Assembly: GCA_964537205.1 (NCBI GenBank)
Contig: CAZHZH010000018.1
Location: 1 to 37,398, forward strand
Reading direction: 5' to 3'
DNA: 37,398 nucleotides
DNA from: Colivivens sp964537205
Lineage (GTDB): Bacteria; Bacteroidota; Bacteroidia; Bacteroidales; Bacteroidaceae
Positions 25,001-34,034 of the stretch are shown here, piece after piece. Numbering within the stretch: position 1 is the first letter of the stretch; each line of letters begins with the position of its first letter. The translations under genes were made by a program, and so were the position numbers. Under the pieces are notes generated by a model, which did not search any database, had not been told where the DNA came from, and saw only the letters and a list, made by a program, of their open reading frames with translations.

Positions 25001-25912
25001 ATGGCACTTATATTTGACATTAAGCGCTTTGCAATAAATGATGGTCCTGGAATAAGGACCACCATTTTTATTAAGGGTTGTCCACTCCGCTGTGTCTGGT
25101 GTCACAATCCTGAAGGGTTGGAGGACCGCCCACAGCGGATGTACACGAAGAAAAAATGCATCGGTTGCCAAAGTTGTGTGGAGGCATGCCCTAATGGAGT
25201 GCTTCGCCTCACTCCCGACGGCATAAAGGCAGATGAATCCAAATGCATCGTGTGCAGGAAATGCGCAGAGGTGTGTCCGACCCTTGCCATGAAGTTCGGC
25301 GGCGAGGAATGGAAGATGGACGACTTGATGAATATCGTGGAGAAAGAACGCAAGGTGATGGAGGACAGTGGTGGCGGTGTGACACTCTGTGGGGGCGAGC
25401 CGCTGATGCATCCGCAATATGCGCTTGATGTATTGAGGGAACTTGGCAAACGCGGATTTCACCGCACAGTCGACACCACGCTCTTCGCGTCATCGGCCAC
25501 TGTCAAAGAGGCGGCAGAGAATTGTGAGTTGTTCCTGGTCGACCTAAAACTGATGGACTCTGCCAAGCACAAGTTCTACACCGGGGTGCCCAACGAGGTT
25601 ATACTATCCAATATACGTATGATAGCTGATATGGAGCATGACTTCTTCATCCGCATACCGCTTATCGAAGGCGTGAACGCTGACGAAGAAAACATAGAAA
25701 GGTCGGCACAGTTCCTCGCCTCATTAGACAAATGGCAACGCAAGACGGTCAACCTTCTGCCTTACCACGACATCGGCAAAGGCAAACACGAGAAGATTGG
25801 CACGACGTACAATCCGAAAGGACTCGATATGTCCACTCCTACGGAAGACGCGCAGAAACGATGCATAGCGCAATTCGCAAAATATGGAATAACAGCTACA
25901 ATCGGAGGATAA
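25001..25912 (+). CDS. hypE: Glycyl radical enzyme activase (HypD activase)
   Basis: A 303-aa radical SAM enzyme that installs the glycyl radical on its partner. The SAM cluster cysteines are C27, C31 and C34 (CPLRCVWC). Two ferredoxin-like 4Fe-4S motifs follow: C53, C56, C59, C63 and C82, C85, C88, C92. The GGVTLCGGEPLMHPQ block and the VDLKLMD segment are typical of the family. The match to HypD rests on position, directly after hypD on the same strand, so the name is by context. The ABC ATPase begins one base after its stop. Confidence 0.9.
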   Translation: MALIFDIKRFAINDGPGIRTTIFIKGCPLRCVWCHNPEGLEDRPQRMYTKKKCIGCQSCVEACPNGVLRLTPDGIKADESKCIVCRKCAEVCPTLAMKFGGEEWKMDDLMNIVEKERKVMEDSGGGVTLCGGEPLMHPQYALDVLRELGKRGFHRTVDTTLFASSATVKEAAENCELFLVDLKLMDSAKHKFYTGVPNEVILSNIRMIADMEHDFFIRIPLIEGVNADEENIERSAQFLASLDKWQRKTVNLLPYHDIGKGKHEKIGTTYNPKGLDMSTPTEDAQKRCIAQFAKYGITATIGG

Positions 25913-25913
25913 T

Positions 25914-26696
25914 ATGGACACGATCATTCAACTCAACGACCTTACTACAGGATATAAGGGGAAGGGTAAGGAGAAGGTAGTCAGCAAGGATTTGAATGCC
26001 GTTTTGCCCATTGGCACTGTCACCTGCCTTATCGGTCCGAACGGAACGGGCAAGTCCACGCTGTTACGCACCATTGCCTCTTTCCAACCGCCACTCGGGG
26101 GACACGTATCGCTCAAGGGGAAGGATGTTACGCAGTACAGCAATGAAGAACTCTCCAAGCTTTTGAGCATTGTCTTGACAAACAACTCCCACATAAAGAA
26201 TCTCACAACATACGAGGTCGTCGGGCTGGGAAGAAGTCCGTACACTGGCTTTTGGGGTAAACTCGGAGCCAATGACAGGCAAATTGTGGATAGATGCATT
26301 AAGATGGTGGGTATCGAGAACGTGGCACAACAGCCGTTTCAAACATTAAGCGACGGCGAGCGGCAAAAGGCAATGATCGCAAAGGCTGTGGCACAGGAAA
26401 CTCCCATCATACTGCTTGACGAGCCTACCGCATTCCTATACTACCCTAACAAAGCGGGGGTGATGTTAATGCTCCGGAGGTTCGCACACGATATGGGCAA
26501 GACAATCCTGCTCTCAATCCATGACATCGACTTAGCACTTCAAGTTGCCGACAACATTTGGCTGCTTGAGGAAGGGGGTACGTTGATTGAAGGTACACCA
26601 GACGAACTATGCAATGACGGTACAATAGAACGCGAAGTAGCCAGTAAAGACATAAGGTTCGACAAGACAAGCCGTACTTTCAGCATACGGATATAA
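25914..26696 (+). CDS. ABC transporter ATPase, FecE-like, without visible partners
   Basis: A 260-aa ATP-binding protein of the iron-siderophore/haem/cobalamin (FecE/BtuD) group. Walker A is GPNGTGKST at 41-49, the signature is LSDGE at 145-149, Walker B is IILLDE at 165-170 and the H-loop is H203 in SIHDIDLAL. The D-loop is unusual: after TAFL, where relatives have Asp, residues 176-177 are Tyr-Tyr (CTATACTAC); GAC to TAC is a single-base change, so mutation or sequencing error are both possible. No permease or binding-protein gene is in the window. It starts one base after hypE, behind a GGAGG at 25905-25909 that could be a Shine-Dalgarno, which is rare in this phylum. Substrate unknown. 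Confidence 0.9.
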   Translation: MDTIIQLNDLTTGYKGKGKEKVVSKDLNAVLPIGTVTCLIGPNGTGKSTLLRTIASFQPPLGGHVSLKGKDVTQYSNEELSKLLSIVLTNNSHIKNLTTYEVVGLGRSPYTGFWGKLGANDRQIVDRCIKMVGIENVAQQPFQTLSDGERQKAMIAKAVAQETPIILLDEPTAFLYYPNKAGVMLMLRRFAHDMGKTILLSIHDIDLALQVADNIWLLEEGGTLIEGTPDELCNDGTIEREVASKDIRFDKTSRTFSIRI

Positions 26697-26724
26697 GGGT
26701 CAAATACGACCCTTATAATTGGAT
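26692..26724 (+). terminator. Terminator after the hypD-hypE-ATPase cluster
   Basis: TATAAGGGTC (26692-26701) and GACCCTTATA (26708-26717) form a perfect 10-base stem with loop AAATAC. The ABC stop codon TAA (26694-26696) lies within the left arm. The following run is only ATTGGATTTT, so it is a moderate terminator; being a symmetrical stem between convergent genes it may serve both. Confidence 0.6.
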
Positions 26725-26739
26725 TTTGCTCTTCTCAAG

Positions 26740-27738
26740 TCAATACTTAAAGGAACTTCCACCCATAAACTCACGCAAAAGTGATGTAGGAGGGGTCAAG
26801 CCCGTATCCTCAATAGGAGAAAACATAAGGAGCAACTTACGCAGACGGTCGGACACTTCGTATTCTGGTTGGCCAGGAGAAATCTCCGCCAATATAGGCA
26901 GTACCTTGTTGCGCAGTACAGCCATCTCATAGAAAGTGGCGCTATTGAATTCCACATCCGCGTTCTTCTGGAACGGGAACACCCATTTGTCCTCACCTCG
27001 GCGAACACTTGGCCATCGGTCTATAGTGGATTGCGGAGTAGACCCACGATAGCGATAGTCGCGCAATATCCTCCTGATCAACCGGCAGTCCGTCAGGCTG
27101 ATCGACTTCTCCTTATTAATCTTTATAGGAGCAAGCACTGACGCATAGATCTTGAACTTATACTTATCGGGTACCAATGAGGTCAACTCGGGATTCAGCC
27201 CGTGAATACCCTCGAAGATAAGGATCATGTCGTCCTCAAGATGCAAGCGGATTCCACTCTTCTGGCTTTGCCCTGTTTGGAAGTTATAATGAGGAAGTTC
27301 TATTTCCTCGCCACGAAGCAGTTGCTCCGTGTGCCTCTGCAGAAGTTCCAAGTCAAGAGCGTATATCGACTCATAATCGTAATCTCCCGTCTCGTCCTTT
27401 GGAGTACGGGCCCTGTCCACAAAATAGTCATCCAAAGAGATAGGATAAGGCTTAAGGTGATTGGCCATAAGGTGCAGAGTCAGCCGCTTGCTAAAAGTTG
27501 TCTTTCCGCTTGATGACGGACCCGAGATAAGTACCAGCCTTTTCTCTGGCGACGACACTATGGAAGTGGCTATATTATTAATGTGATGGTCCATTACGAT
27601 TTCAGTCATGTTGATGACGTCTTTTGTATGTCCGTTAGCGATTGCAAAGTTCAAATCTTTAATGCATGAGAGCTGTACAAACTCAATTTCATGATTTTTT
27701 TTGTTCTGAACTTGCAAAATTATCTCGTCTTGTTTCAT
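26740..27738 (-). CDS. Nucleoside (uridine) kinase-like protein, short form
   Basis: A 332-aa P-loop kinase of the uridine kinase/phosphoribulokinase family. Walker A is GPSSSGKTT at 73-81, followed by SLDDYFVDRART, a DYDYESIYALD segment, EGIHGLN and the R-rich RRILRDYRYRG lid; the C-terminus TSLLREFMGGSSFKY matches what I recall for Bacteroidetes nucleoside kinases. Those are usually about 550 aa with an N-terminal TGS/ThrRS-like half; here that half is missing. The frame opens at 27783, but the -7 box at 27788-27781 excludes that start, leaving the ATG at 27738. A palindrome AACTTA-A-TAAGTT (27740-27752) lies in the leader. Confidence 0.85.
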   Translation of the reverse strand: MKQDEIILQVQNKKNHEIEFVQLSCIKDLNFAIANGHTKDVINMTEIVMDHHINNIATSIVSSPEKRLVLISGPSSSGKTTFSKRLTLHLMANHLKPYPISLDDYFVDRARTPKDETGDYDYESIYALDLELLQRHTEQLLRGEEIELPHYNFQTGQSQKSGIRLHLEDDMILIFEGIHGLNPELTSLVPDKYKFKIYASVLAPIKINKEKSISLTDCRLIRRILRDYRYRGSTPQSTIDRWPSVRRGEDKWVFPFQKNADVEFNSATFYEMAVLRNKVLPILAEISPGQPEYEVSDRLRKLLLMFSPIEDTGLTPPTSLLREFMGGSSFKY

Positions 27739-27780
27739 GAACTTAATAAGTTTTATTATTTTTGCAACTGATAGTAAAGT

Positions 27781-27788
27781 CAAAGGTA
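27781..27788 (-). promoter_or_regulatory. Nucleoside kinase promoter, -7 box
   Basis: TACCTTTG on the minus strand, 43 bases ahead of the start codon at 27738. It shows that the short kinase has its own promoter. The divergent Na/phosphate gene begins at 27841, and no clear TAnnTTTG box is seen for it. Confidence 0.65.
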
Positions 27789-27840
27789 AGACAAAAAACT
27801 ATACATGCTACATTATCTTAACAAAAAATAAACAAAAACA

Positions 27841-29556
27841 ATGCAAAATTATCTCCCATTCATCGTGCTCATCGGTTCTGTGGCACTACTCATGTATGGT
27901 ATGAAAGTCATGAGTGAAGGCCTACAGAAAATGGCTGGTAGCAAACTTAGGAACGTATTAGGAACCATGACAACCAACCGGTTCACCGGAGTGTTGACAG
28001 GAGCGTTCATCACTACGTCCATACAGTCATCAACCGCAACAACAGTCATGACTGTAAGCTTTGTAAGTGCCGGGCTTCTTACACTCAGCCAAGCAATATC
28101 AGTCATCATGGGAGCCAATATAGGAACAACTGCCACCGCTTGGATCATGGTCCTCGGTGGCAGTTTTGATATGAAATATATCATCTATGCTTCCATCGCC
28201 ATATCGATGGCATTGATATACTCAAGTAAATACAGGAACACGGGTGAATTCATAATAGGCTTGTGCTTCATGTTGCTCGGACTCACCACACTCAAGGATA
28301 ATGCCAACAGTATGCACCTCGACGAGAATCAAAGTGTCATACACTTCTTCTCATCAATAAGCAACTGGGGCTACGGGTCGTACTTGCTTTTCCTGCTAAT
28401 AGGAGGCTTACTGACTTGCGCGGTACAGAGTTCGGCGGCAATAATGGCAATCACAATGACCCTGTGTTCTTCTGGCATCCTTTCGATAGACATGGGCATC
28501 GCCTTGGTTATGGGCGAGAATGTGGGAACTACGATAACGTCAAACATAGTGGCACTGTCAGCATCCACACAGGCAAGGCGCGCCGCGCTTGCACACTTGG
28601 TATTCAACTTGTTCGGAGTCATTTGGGTGCTGTGTATATTCCCGTATTTCGTTGAGTTCATCTGTTCATTGTGGGACGTTAAGTTCACGCCTGGAGAAAT
28701 TGGAGAAGGGGTTGACAAAAACAAGCTGAGCGCAGTACTCGCCACATTCCACACGGCTTTCAACGTGATCAACACCATGATCCTCATTTGGTTCATAAAA
28801 CCATTAGAGAAACTGGTTTGCCTAATCATAAAGCCCAAAGAGAACCAAGACGACGACGAAACACGCCTCACCTATCTCAGCGGCGGCATGCTGTCAACGG
28901 CAGAGTTGTCTATTCTTGAGGCTAAAAAAGAAATTGTGCTGTATTCACAGCGAACATACAAGATGTTCGGGTTCGTACAAGACTTGCTCCATGAGAACAA
29001 GACAGATGACTTCACCAAACTGTTCTCCCGAATCGAAAAATACGAGCAAATCAGCGACAACATGGAATTGGAAATCGGCGACTACCTGAACAAAGTAAGT
29101 GAAGGCCGGCTAAGCGCAGAGAGTAAGACAGACATCCAGCAAATGCTACGCGAAGTGACAGAAATAGAGAGTATAGGCGACAGCTGCTATAACATTGCGC
29201 GCACTCTAAGCCGCAAACGCAAACACTCACAAGACGATTTCACCGAAAAGCAGTATGAACACATACATTCAATGATGAACTTAGTTGATGATGCCTTGAG
29301 CCAGATGATAGTGGCTGTTAGCCGCAACGACTACCAGCGTTTCGACTACAACAAGTCGTTCAACATAGAGAACGAGATAAACAACTACCGCAGCCAGCTC
29401 AAGAACCAAAACCTCAACGACATAAACAACCATGCCTACACCTACCAAATCGGCGTGTACTACATGGATATAATTTCGGAATGCGAGAAACTTGGCGACT
29501 ACGTTCTGAACGTGGTTGAAGCGGTTGTCGCTGTAAAGAAAAAGATGATTGAATGA
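27841..29556 (+). CDS. Na/phosphate cotransporter with PhoU-like tail
   Basis: A 571-aa membrane protein of the NptA/Na-Pi cotransporter II family. The two inverted-repeat signature sites are Q62-S63-S64 (SIQSSTATTV) and Q196-S197-S198 (CAVQSSAAI), with about eight to nine membrane helices up to residue 330. From about 350 on the sequence is soluble, helical and charged, resembling a PhoU domain. It imports phosphate with sodium; the tail may regulate that. It is divergent from the kinase; the next gene, GSCFA, starts 39 bases downstream. Confidence 0.92.
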   Translation: MQNYLPFIVLIGSVALLMYGMKVMSEGLQKMAGSKLRNVLGTMTTNRFTGVLTGAFITTSIQSSTATTVMTVSFVSAGLLTLSQAISVIMGANIGTTATAWIMVLGGSFDMKYIIYASIAISMALIYSSKYRNTGEFIIGLCFMLLGLTTLKDNANSMHLDENQSVIHFFSSISNWGYGSYLLFLLIGGLLTCAVQSSAAIMAITMTLCSSGILSIDMGIALVMGENVGTTITSNIVALSASTQARRAALAHLVFNLFGVIWVLCIFPYFVEFICSLWDVKFTPGEIGEGVDKNKLSAVLATFHTAFNVINTMILIWFIKPLEKLVCLIIKPKENQDDDETRLTYLSGGMLSTAELSILEAKKEIVLYSQRTYKMFGFVQDLLHENKTDDFTKLFSRIEKYEQISDNMELEIGDYLNKVSEGRLSAESKTDIQQMLREVTEIESIGDSCYNIARTLSRKRKHSQDDFTEKQYEHIHSMMNLVDDALSQMIVAVSRNDYQRFDYNKSFNIENEINNYRSQLKNQNLNDINNHAYTYQIGVYYMDIISECEKLGDYVLNVVEAVVAVKKKMIE

Positions 29557-29595
29557 TCAATGAATGACCGCTGAACGCGCTTCTGTTTTTAGGCA

Positions 29596-30453
29596 ATGGA
29601 GTTAATTACCAAGGTTGAGGCCAATAATTACGGGCTGTATATAAAACACACAGACAAGATCGTTCTGCTCGGGTCGTGCTTCACCGACAATATCGGCTCA
29701 CGATTGGTCGGCGCGGGATTTGACTGCATGGTCAACCCGTTTGGAGCGTTGTACAATCCCATGTCCATCATCAACTCACTCTCCCACCGGGACGATGAGT
29801 TCTACCATTGGACTCAACTGCCATACGCTGATATCCCAATAAAACAAGGCGACAGCATGGATGCCGACCTGTTGATACTTACATTTGGTACGTCTTGGGT
29901 ATTCAGGCTCAACTCAACCAACCATATAGTCGCCAACTGCAAAAAGCGACCTGAAAAGTTGTTCACCAGGGAACGTCTGTCGGTAAAGGATATAGTAGAA
30001 ACTTACGCCACCTATATTAACGAGAACGTTATCCCCACAGGGAAGAAGATCATATTCACCGTGAGTCCGATACGCCACAAAAAAGACGGTATGCATGGAA
30101 ACGAATTGAGCAAGGCGATTCTGCTGCTCTCCGCGGATGAATTGTGCAAGATGTTCCCGGCTCATTGCCTTTATTTCCCTGCCTATGAAATCATGATGGA
30201 CGAACTCCGCGACTACCGATTCTATGCCGATGACATGTTGCACCCGTCAACTACGGCTGTGGAATATATCTGGACAAGGTTCTGCGACACCTATTTTAAT
30301 AAGAAAACTATAAAATACAAAGAAGAGTTTGAACGCCTGAACAAAGTGCTGGCACACCGTCCGTCAAATCCCGACGACAAAGCGTACAAGCAATTAGTTT
30401 CAGACACAACAAAAAAGATAGAAAGACTGAAAGATGCAGTACATAATAAGTGA
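29596..30453 (+). CDS. GSCFA domain protein
   Basis: A 285-aa cytoplasmic protein with the motif that names the family, GSCFT (LLGSCFTDNIG, about residues 26-36), followed by FGALYNPMSI, an LTFGTSWVF block and TVSPIRHKKDG; near the end DDMLHPS resembles the Asp-x-x-His site of SGNH hydrolases. The family is thought to be SGNH-like hydrolases, but the substrate is unknown. It overlaps murF-alr by 20 bases, which suggests coupling and a possible link to the cell envelope. That link is inference from position only. Confidence 0.9.
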   Translation: MELITKVEANNYGLYIKHTDKIVLLGSCFTDNIGSRLVGAGFDCMVNPFGALYNPMSIINSLSHRDDEFYHWTQLPYADIPIKQGDSMDADLLILTFGTSWVFRLNSTNHIVANCKKRPEKLFTRERLSVKDIVETYATYINENVIPTGKKIIFTVSPIRHKKDGMHGNELSKAILLLSADELCKMFPAHCLYFPAYEIMMDELRDYRFYADDMLHPSTTAVEYIWTRFCDTYFNKKTIKYKEEFERLNKVLAHRPSNPDDKAYKQLVSDTTKKIERLKDAVHNK

Positions 30454-32881
30454 CATTGCCCGCATAATCGACGCGGACAGAACAGGATCGAGCGACGCAG
30501 TCATCAACTGGCTGCTAATCGACAGCCGCTCGCTGTGCTTCCCACGTGAAACCCTTTTTTTCGCATTGCGTACCAACCGCAACGACGGCCACAGATATAT
30601 AAGAGAACTTTACAAACGCGGCGTGAGGAACTTCGTGATAAGCAAGTTGCCACAAGATATCAACCAGTTTCCACAAAGCAACTTCCTGTTAGTTCATGAT
30701 ACCTTGCAAGCCTTGCAACGACTTGCCGCCTATCACCGTGAAAGATTTGATATTCCCGTCATCGCAATAACAGGCAGCAACGGAAAGACAACTGTCAAGG
30801 AATGGCTGTATCAACTGCTCTCGCCCGATTTCAACGTATGCCGCTCACCTCGAAGCTACAATTCACAAGTGGGTGTACCTCTATCGTTATGGCTTCTGAA
30901 TCCGCACAATGACATCGCTATCATCGAAGCTGGAATATCCAACCCCAATGAGATGGACAGCTTGAACAGGATGATACGCCCGACAATCAGTGTCATAACA
31001 AACATCGGAGAGGCACACCAGGAGAACTTCTTCACTAAGGAAGGGAAATGCGACGAGAAGCTGAAGCTTATGCGCAACTGCCAAACCACCGTCATAAACC
31101 TTCAAGACGAATTCATCACAAAAGTGGCACGCGAGGAAGTCCTGGACAAGGTGAAGTACTGGCCCATGGTGACCAGCGTTGAAAAGAAGGGCACACACGC
31201 GACAATCAGTTTCAACCTCAATGGTAGACAGGGGCAATACACCATACCTTTTATTGACAATGCGGCGATAGAGAACTCTGTGACCTGCCTTGCCACATGC
31301 GCAAGTCTTGGAAGCATGGTAGACTTAGACACCATTTGCAAGCGAATGAGCAACCTTGAGCCTGTAGCCATGCGACTTGAAGTGAAGGACGGCGTAAACG
31401 GATGCACGCTAATCAACGACTCGTACAACTCAGACATACACTCGCTTGATATCGCGCTCGACTTCATGAGCCGGCGTCCCGACACCAAGGAACAGAAGCG
31501 GACACTGATACTAAGTGACATACTGCAAAGCGGCGAGGCTCCAAGAACCCTTTACAATCGTGTCGCGTCAATGGTCGAGCGACGTGGAATAGAAAAGTTC
31601 ATCGGAGTAGGCGAGGAAATATCCTCGTGCGCGCAGTATTTCAAGATGGACAGCTACTTCTTCAAGAATACAGAAGAACTTATAAACAGCGATGTGTTCA
31701 AAGGACTTGCCAACGAGTTTATATTGATAAAAGGGGCGCGCAAGTTCCATTTCGACAGGTTGAGCGACCTGTTGACCCTGAAGGTACACCAAACAATACT
31801 TGAGGTTAATTTAAACGCCATGATAGAGAACCTGCATTATTACCGCTCGTTCATGTCACCCGACACCAAGATGGTCTGCATGGTTAAGGCTTCGGCATAC
31901 GGAATGGGAGCGTTAGAGACAAGCAAGACACTGCAGGATCAAGGCGTGGACTACCTCGCCGTCGCCGTGGCAGACGAAGGAGTGGAGTTGAGGAAGGCCG
32001 GCATCACAGCCAACATCATGATCATGAATCCAGAGATGACATCGTTCAAGCTCATGTTCGACTACCGCCTTGAACCAGAGGTCTACAGCTTCCGGCTGCT
32101 CGACGCACTGATATACGCTGCAGAAAAAGAAGGTATAACCAACTTCCCCATCCACATCAAACTCGATACGGGCATGCACCGTTTGGGCTTCGACCCTGTT
32201 CATGACATGGACACGCTTATAGACCGTTTGAGCAAGCAATCGGCACTTGTGCCATGCTCCGTATTCAGCCATTTTGTAGGAAGTGATGACGATGGATTCG
32301 ACAGTTTCTCGCATCAGCAATTCACACTGTTCGATGAAGCGAGCAAGAAACTGCAAGCCGCATACAGCCATAAGATTCTTCGTCATATTTGCAACTCCGC
32401 CGGCATAGAACATTTCCCTAAGTACCACCTCGACATGGTCAGGCTGGGACTCGGACTCTATGGCATCAATTCACGTAATAACCAAATAATAAACAATGTT
32501 GCGACATTGAAGACAACGATACTGCAAATTCATGACGTGCCGGCAGGCGACACAGTTGGTTACAGCCGCAAGGGGCATATCAGCCGCGACAGCCGTATTG
32601 CCGCAATCCCTATTGGGTACGCCGACGGCATGAACCGGAAATTGGGCAACAGCAACTGTTACTGCATAGTCAACGGACAACGCGCCCCTTATGTTGGAAA
32701 TATATGCATGGATGTTTGCATGATAGATGTAACAGGCATAGAATGCGACGAAGGCGATCAAGTTGTTATCTTCGGCAACGAACTACCTGTAACAGTCTTG
32801 AGTGATGCAATCGGCACCATCCCTTATGAGATACTGACTGGCATATCCACACGAGTCCAAAGGGTGTATATTCAAGAATGA
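30434..32881 (+). CDS. murF-alr: Bifunctional MurF ligase / alanine racemase
   Basis: An 815-aa fusion typical of Bacteroidetes. The N-terminal part (about 1-450) is UDP-MurNAc-tripeptide:D-Ala-D-Ala ligase, with the ATP loop GSNGKTT at 114-120 and the INDSYNSD block. The C-terminal part (about 455-815) is alanine racemase: the PLP lysine is K485 in VKASAYGMG and the second catalytic residue is Y710 in VGYSRKG. The two activities are linked: the racemase makes D-alanine, which becomes D-Ala-D-Ala (by Ddl, not seen here) before MurF adds it to the wall precursor. The start is the ATG within the GSCFA gene. Confidence 0.97.
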   Translation: MQYIISDIARIIDADRTGSSDAVINWLLIDSRSLCFPRETLFFALRTNRNDGHRYIRELYKRGVRNFVISKLPQDINQFPQSNFLLVHDTLQALQRLAAYHRERFDIPVIAITGSNGKTTVKEWLYQLLSPDFNVCRSPRSYNSQVGVPLSLWLLNPHNDIAIIEAGISNPNEMDSLNRMIRPTISVITNIGEAHQENFFTKEGKCDEKLKLMRNCQTTVINLQDEFITKVAREEVLDKVKYWPMVTSVEKKGTHATISFNLNGRQGQYTIPFIDNAAIENSVTCLATCASLGSMVDLDTICKRMSNLEPVAMRLEVKDGVNGCTLINDSYNSDIHSLDIALDFMSRRPDTKEQKRTLILSDILQSGEAPRTLYNRVASMVERRGIEKFIGVGEEISSCAQYFKMDSYFFKNTEELINSDVFKGLANEFILIKGARKFHFDRLSDLLTLKVHQTILEVNLNAMIENLHYYRSFMSPDTKMVCMVKASAYGMGALETSKTLQDQGVDYLAVAVADEGVELRKAGITANIMIMNPEMTSFKLMFDYRLEPEVYSFRLLDALIYAAEKEGITNFPIHIKLDTGMHRLGFDPVHDMDTLIDRLSKQSALVPCSVFSHFVGSDDDGFDSFSHQQFTLFDEASKKLQAAYSHKILRHICNSAGIEHFPKYHLDMVRLGLGLYGINSRNNQIINNVATLKTTILQIHDVPAGDTVGYSRKGHISRDSRIAAIPIGYADGMNRKLGNSNCYCIVNGQRAPYVGNICMDVCMIDVTGIECDEGDQVVIFGNELPVTVLSDAIGTIPYEILTGISTRVQRVYIQE

Positions 32882-32885
32882 GCCT

Positions 32886-33083
32886 ATGAGTGACGGTAAT
32901 TTCAACAGGGCATTGCTGCCAAAAGGCGAGCTGTCAGCGGGAATACGCGAGGGGAAGGCGCAGATGCGCACAAAGGCACAGCGCGCATTCGCCAAAACAT
33001 TGACCCAGTTCCTACCCGAACTGAGTGCTGAGCGCATAGCCGAAATGGAATCATTCTTCATGCAGGAACTACGTTCGAAATAA
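32886..33083 (+). CDS. Small protein of unknown function, 65 aa
   Basis: The 65-aa product starts four bases after the murF-alr stop and is probably co-translated. It is basic in the middle (EGKAQMRTKAQRAFAKTL, about 24-41) and predicted helical, with a second acidic-hydrophobic helix (ELSAERIAEMESFFMQELRS) at the end. It has no signal peptide or membrane segment. I recognise no family. Evidence that it is real is its short spacing and gene-like composition; its small size keeps confidence moderate. Confidence 0.6.
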   Translation: MSDGNFNRALLPKGELSAGIREGKAQMRTKAQRAFAKTLTQFLPELSAERIAEMESFFMQELRSK

Positions 33084-33208
33084 GTTTCGAGTGAAGAGTT
33101 GCAATATCCAGTTCCCATTTGTTTGCATACTGATTGCGACAAAAGAGATATACAGGCACTTGTGTACAGGCAATCTTGCCATCGTATCTGATTTTTTGTC
33201 GTGTAACC

Positions 33209-33239
33209 TTTGTACGTTTGCATAAAAATGCTAACTTTG
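33209..33239 (+). promoter_or_regulatory. Promoter of the fumarate reductase operon
   Basis: TTTG at 33209-33212, exactly 19 bases, then TAACTTTG at 33232-33239. This is the same -33/-7 geometry as the hypD promoter. Transcription should begin near 33245, giving a leader of about 47 nt to frdC. It lies in a 208-base gap after the small protein. Confidence 0.8.
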
Positions 33240-33291
33240 CACAATAGAAATCGTAATCATCAATACTCAAAACAAATTAAAAGATCTATTT

Positions 33292-34008
33292 ATGTGGTTA
33301 TTTAATTCATCAATTGGAAGGAAGCTGATCATGTCAGTCACAGGCATCGCATTGGTTCTTTTCATCACATTTCATGGATGCATGAATGTTGTGGCATTGA
33401 TAAGCGAGAAGGCTTACAACACAATCTGCGCATTGCTCGGATCGAACTGGTACGCAATCGCGGCTACGTGCGCTCTCGGAGCCTTGGTGCTGATCCACTT
33501 CATCTATGCACTTATCCTTACGATTCAAAATCGCAAGGCGCGTGGAAATAACAAATATGCGATTAAAGACAAGCCTGAAAAGGTTGAGTGGGCAAGCCAG
33601 AACATGTTTGCGCTCGGTCTGATCATTGCATGCGGTTTGCTTCTACACCTGTACAATTTCTGGCATAAAATGATGTTCGCTGAAATCATCGGTGATCCTA
33701 CTATGGGAGGACATCCCGCGACTGATGGCTTCGACTACATTAAGGACACCTTCAGCCATCCTGTCTTTGTTGTCATTTATGTCATATGGATTGCTGCTAT
33801 CTGGTTCCACCTGACTCACGGCTTCTGGTCTGCGATGCAAACTCTCGGATGGAGTGGTCATATTTGGTTCAAGCGGTGGAAATGCATCGGACAAATTTGG
33901 AGTACGGTCGTTATGGCCCTGTTCCTCATCGTCTGTCTGGCTTTCGCATTCTGCCCTGACTGTTTGGGACATGTCGATTTCTCACTGCTCCCATTCAGCA
34001 TAAAATAA
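33292..34008 (+). CDS. frdC: Fumarate reductase/succinate dehydrogenase cytochrome b subunit
   Basis: A 238-aa membrane anchor with five hydrophobic segments (starting about residues 13, 60, 105, 158 and 200) and histidines near helix ends, such as FHGCMNVV and LIHFIY, that may bind haem b. It connects menaquinol to the FrdAB head in the inner membrane. It is the b558-type subunit found in Bacteroidetes. It is the first gene of a three-gene operon, 26 bases ahead of frdA. In anaerobes of this group the complex mostly reduces fumarate to succinate. Confidence 0.93.
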   Translation: MWLFNSSIGRKLIMSVTGIALVLFITFHGCMNVVALISEKAYNTICALLGSNWYAIAATCALGALVLIHFIYALILTIQNRKARGNNKYAIKDKPEKVEWASQNMFALGLIIACGLLLHLYNFWHKMMFAEIIGDPTMGGHPATDGFDYIKDTFSHPVFVVIYVIWIAAIWFHLTHGFWSAMQTLGWSGHIWFKRWKCIGQIWSTVVMALFLIVCLAFAFCPDCLGHVDFSLLPFSIK

Positions 34009-34034
34009 ATCATAAATCATAAAATGAATTAGTT

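Noticed and set aside
33084..33208. A terminator or riboswitch before frdC
   Set aside because: Only a four-base stem (GGCA/TGCC) and a distant T-run are seen, too weak to call.
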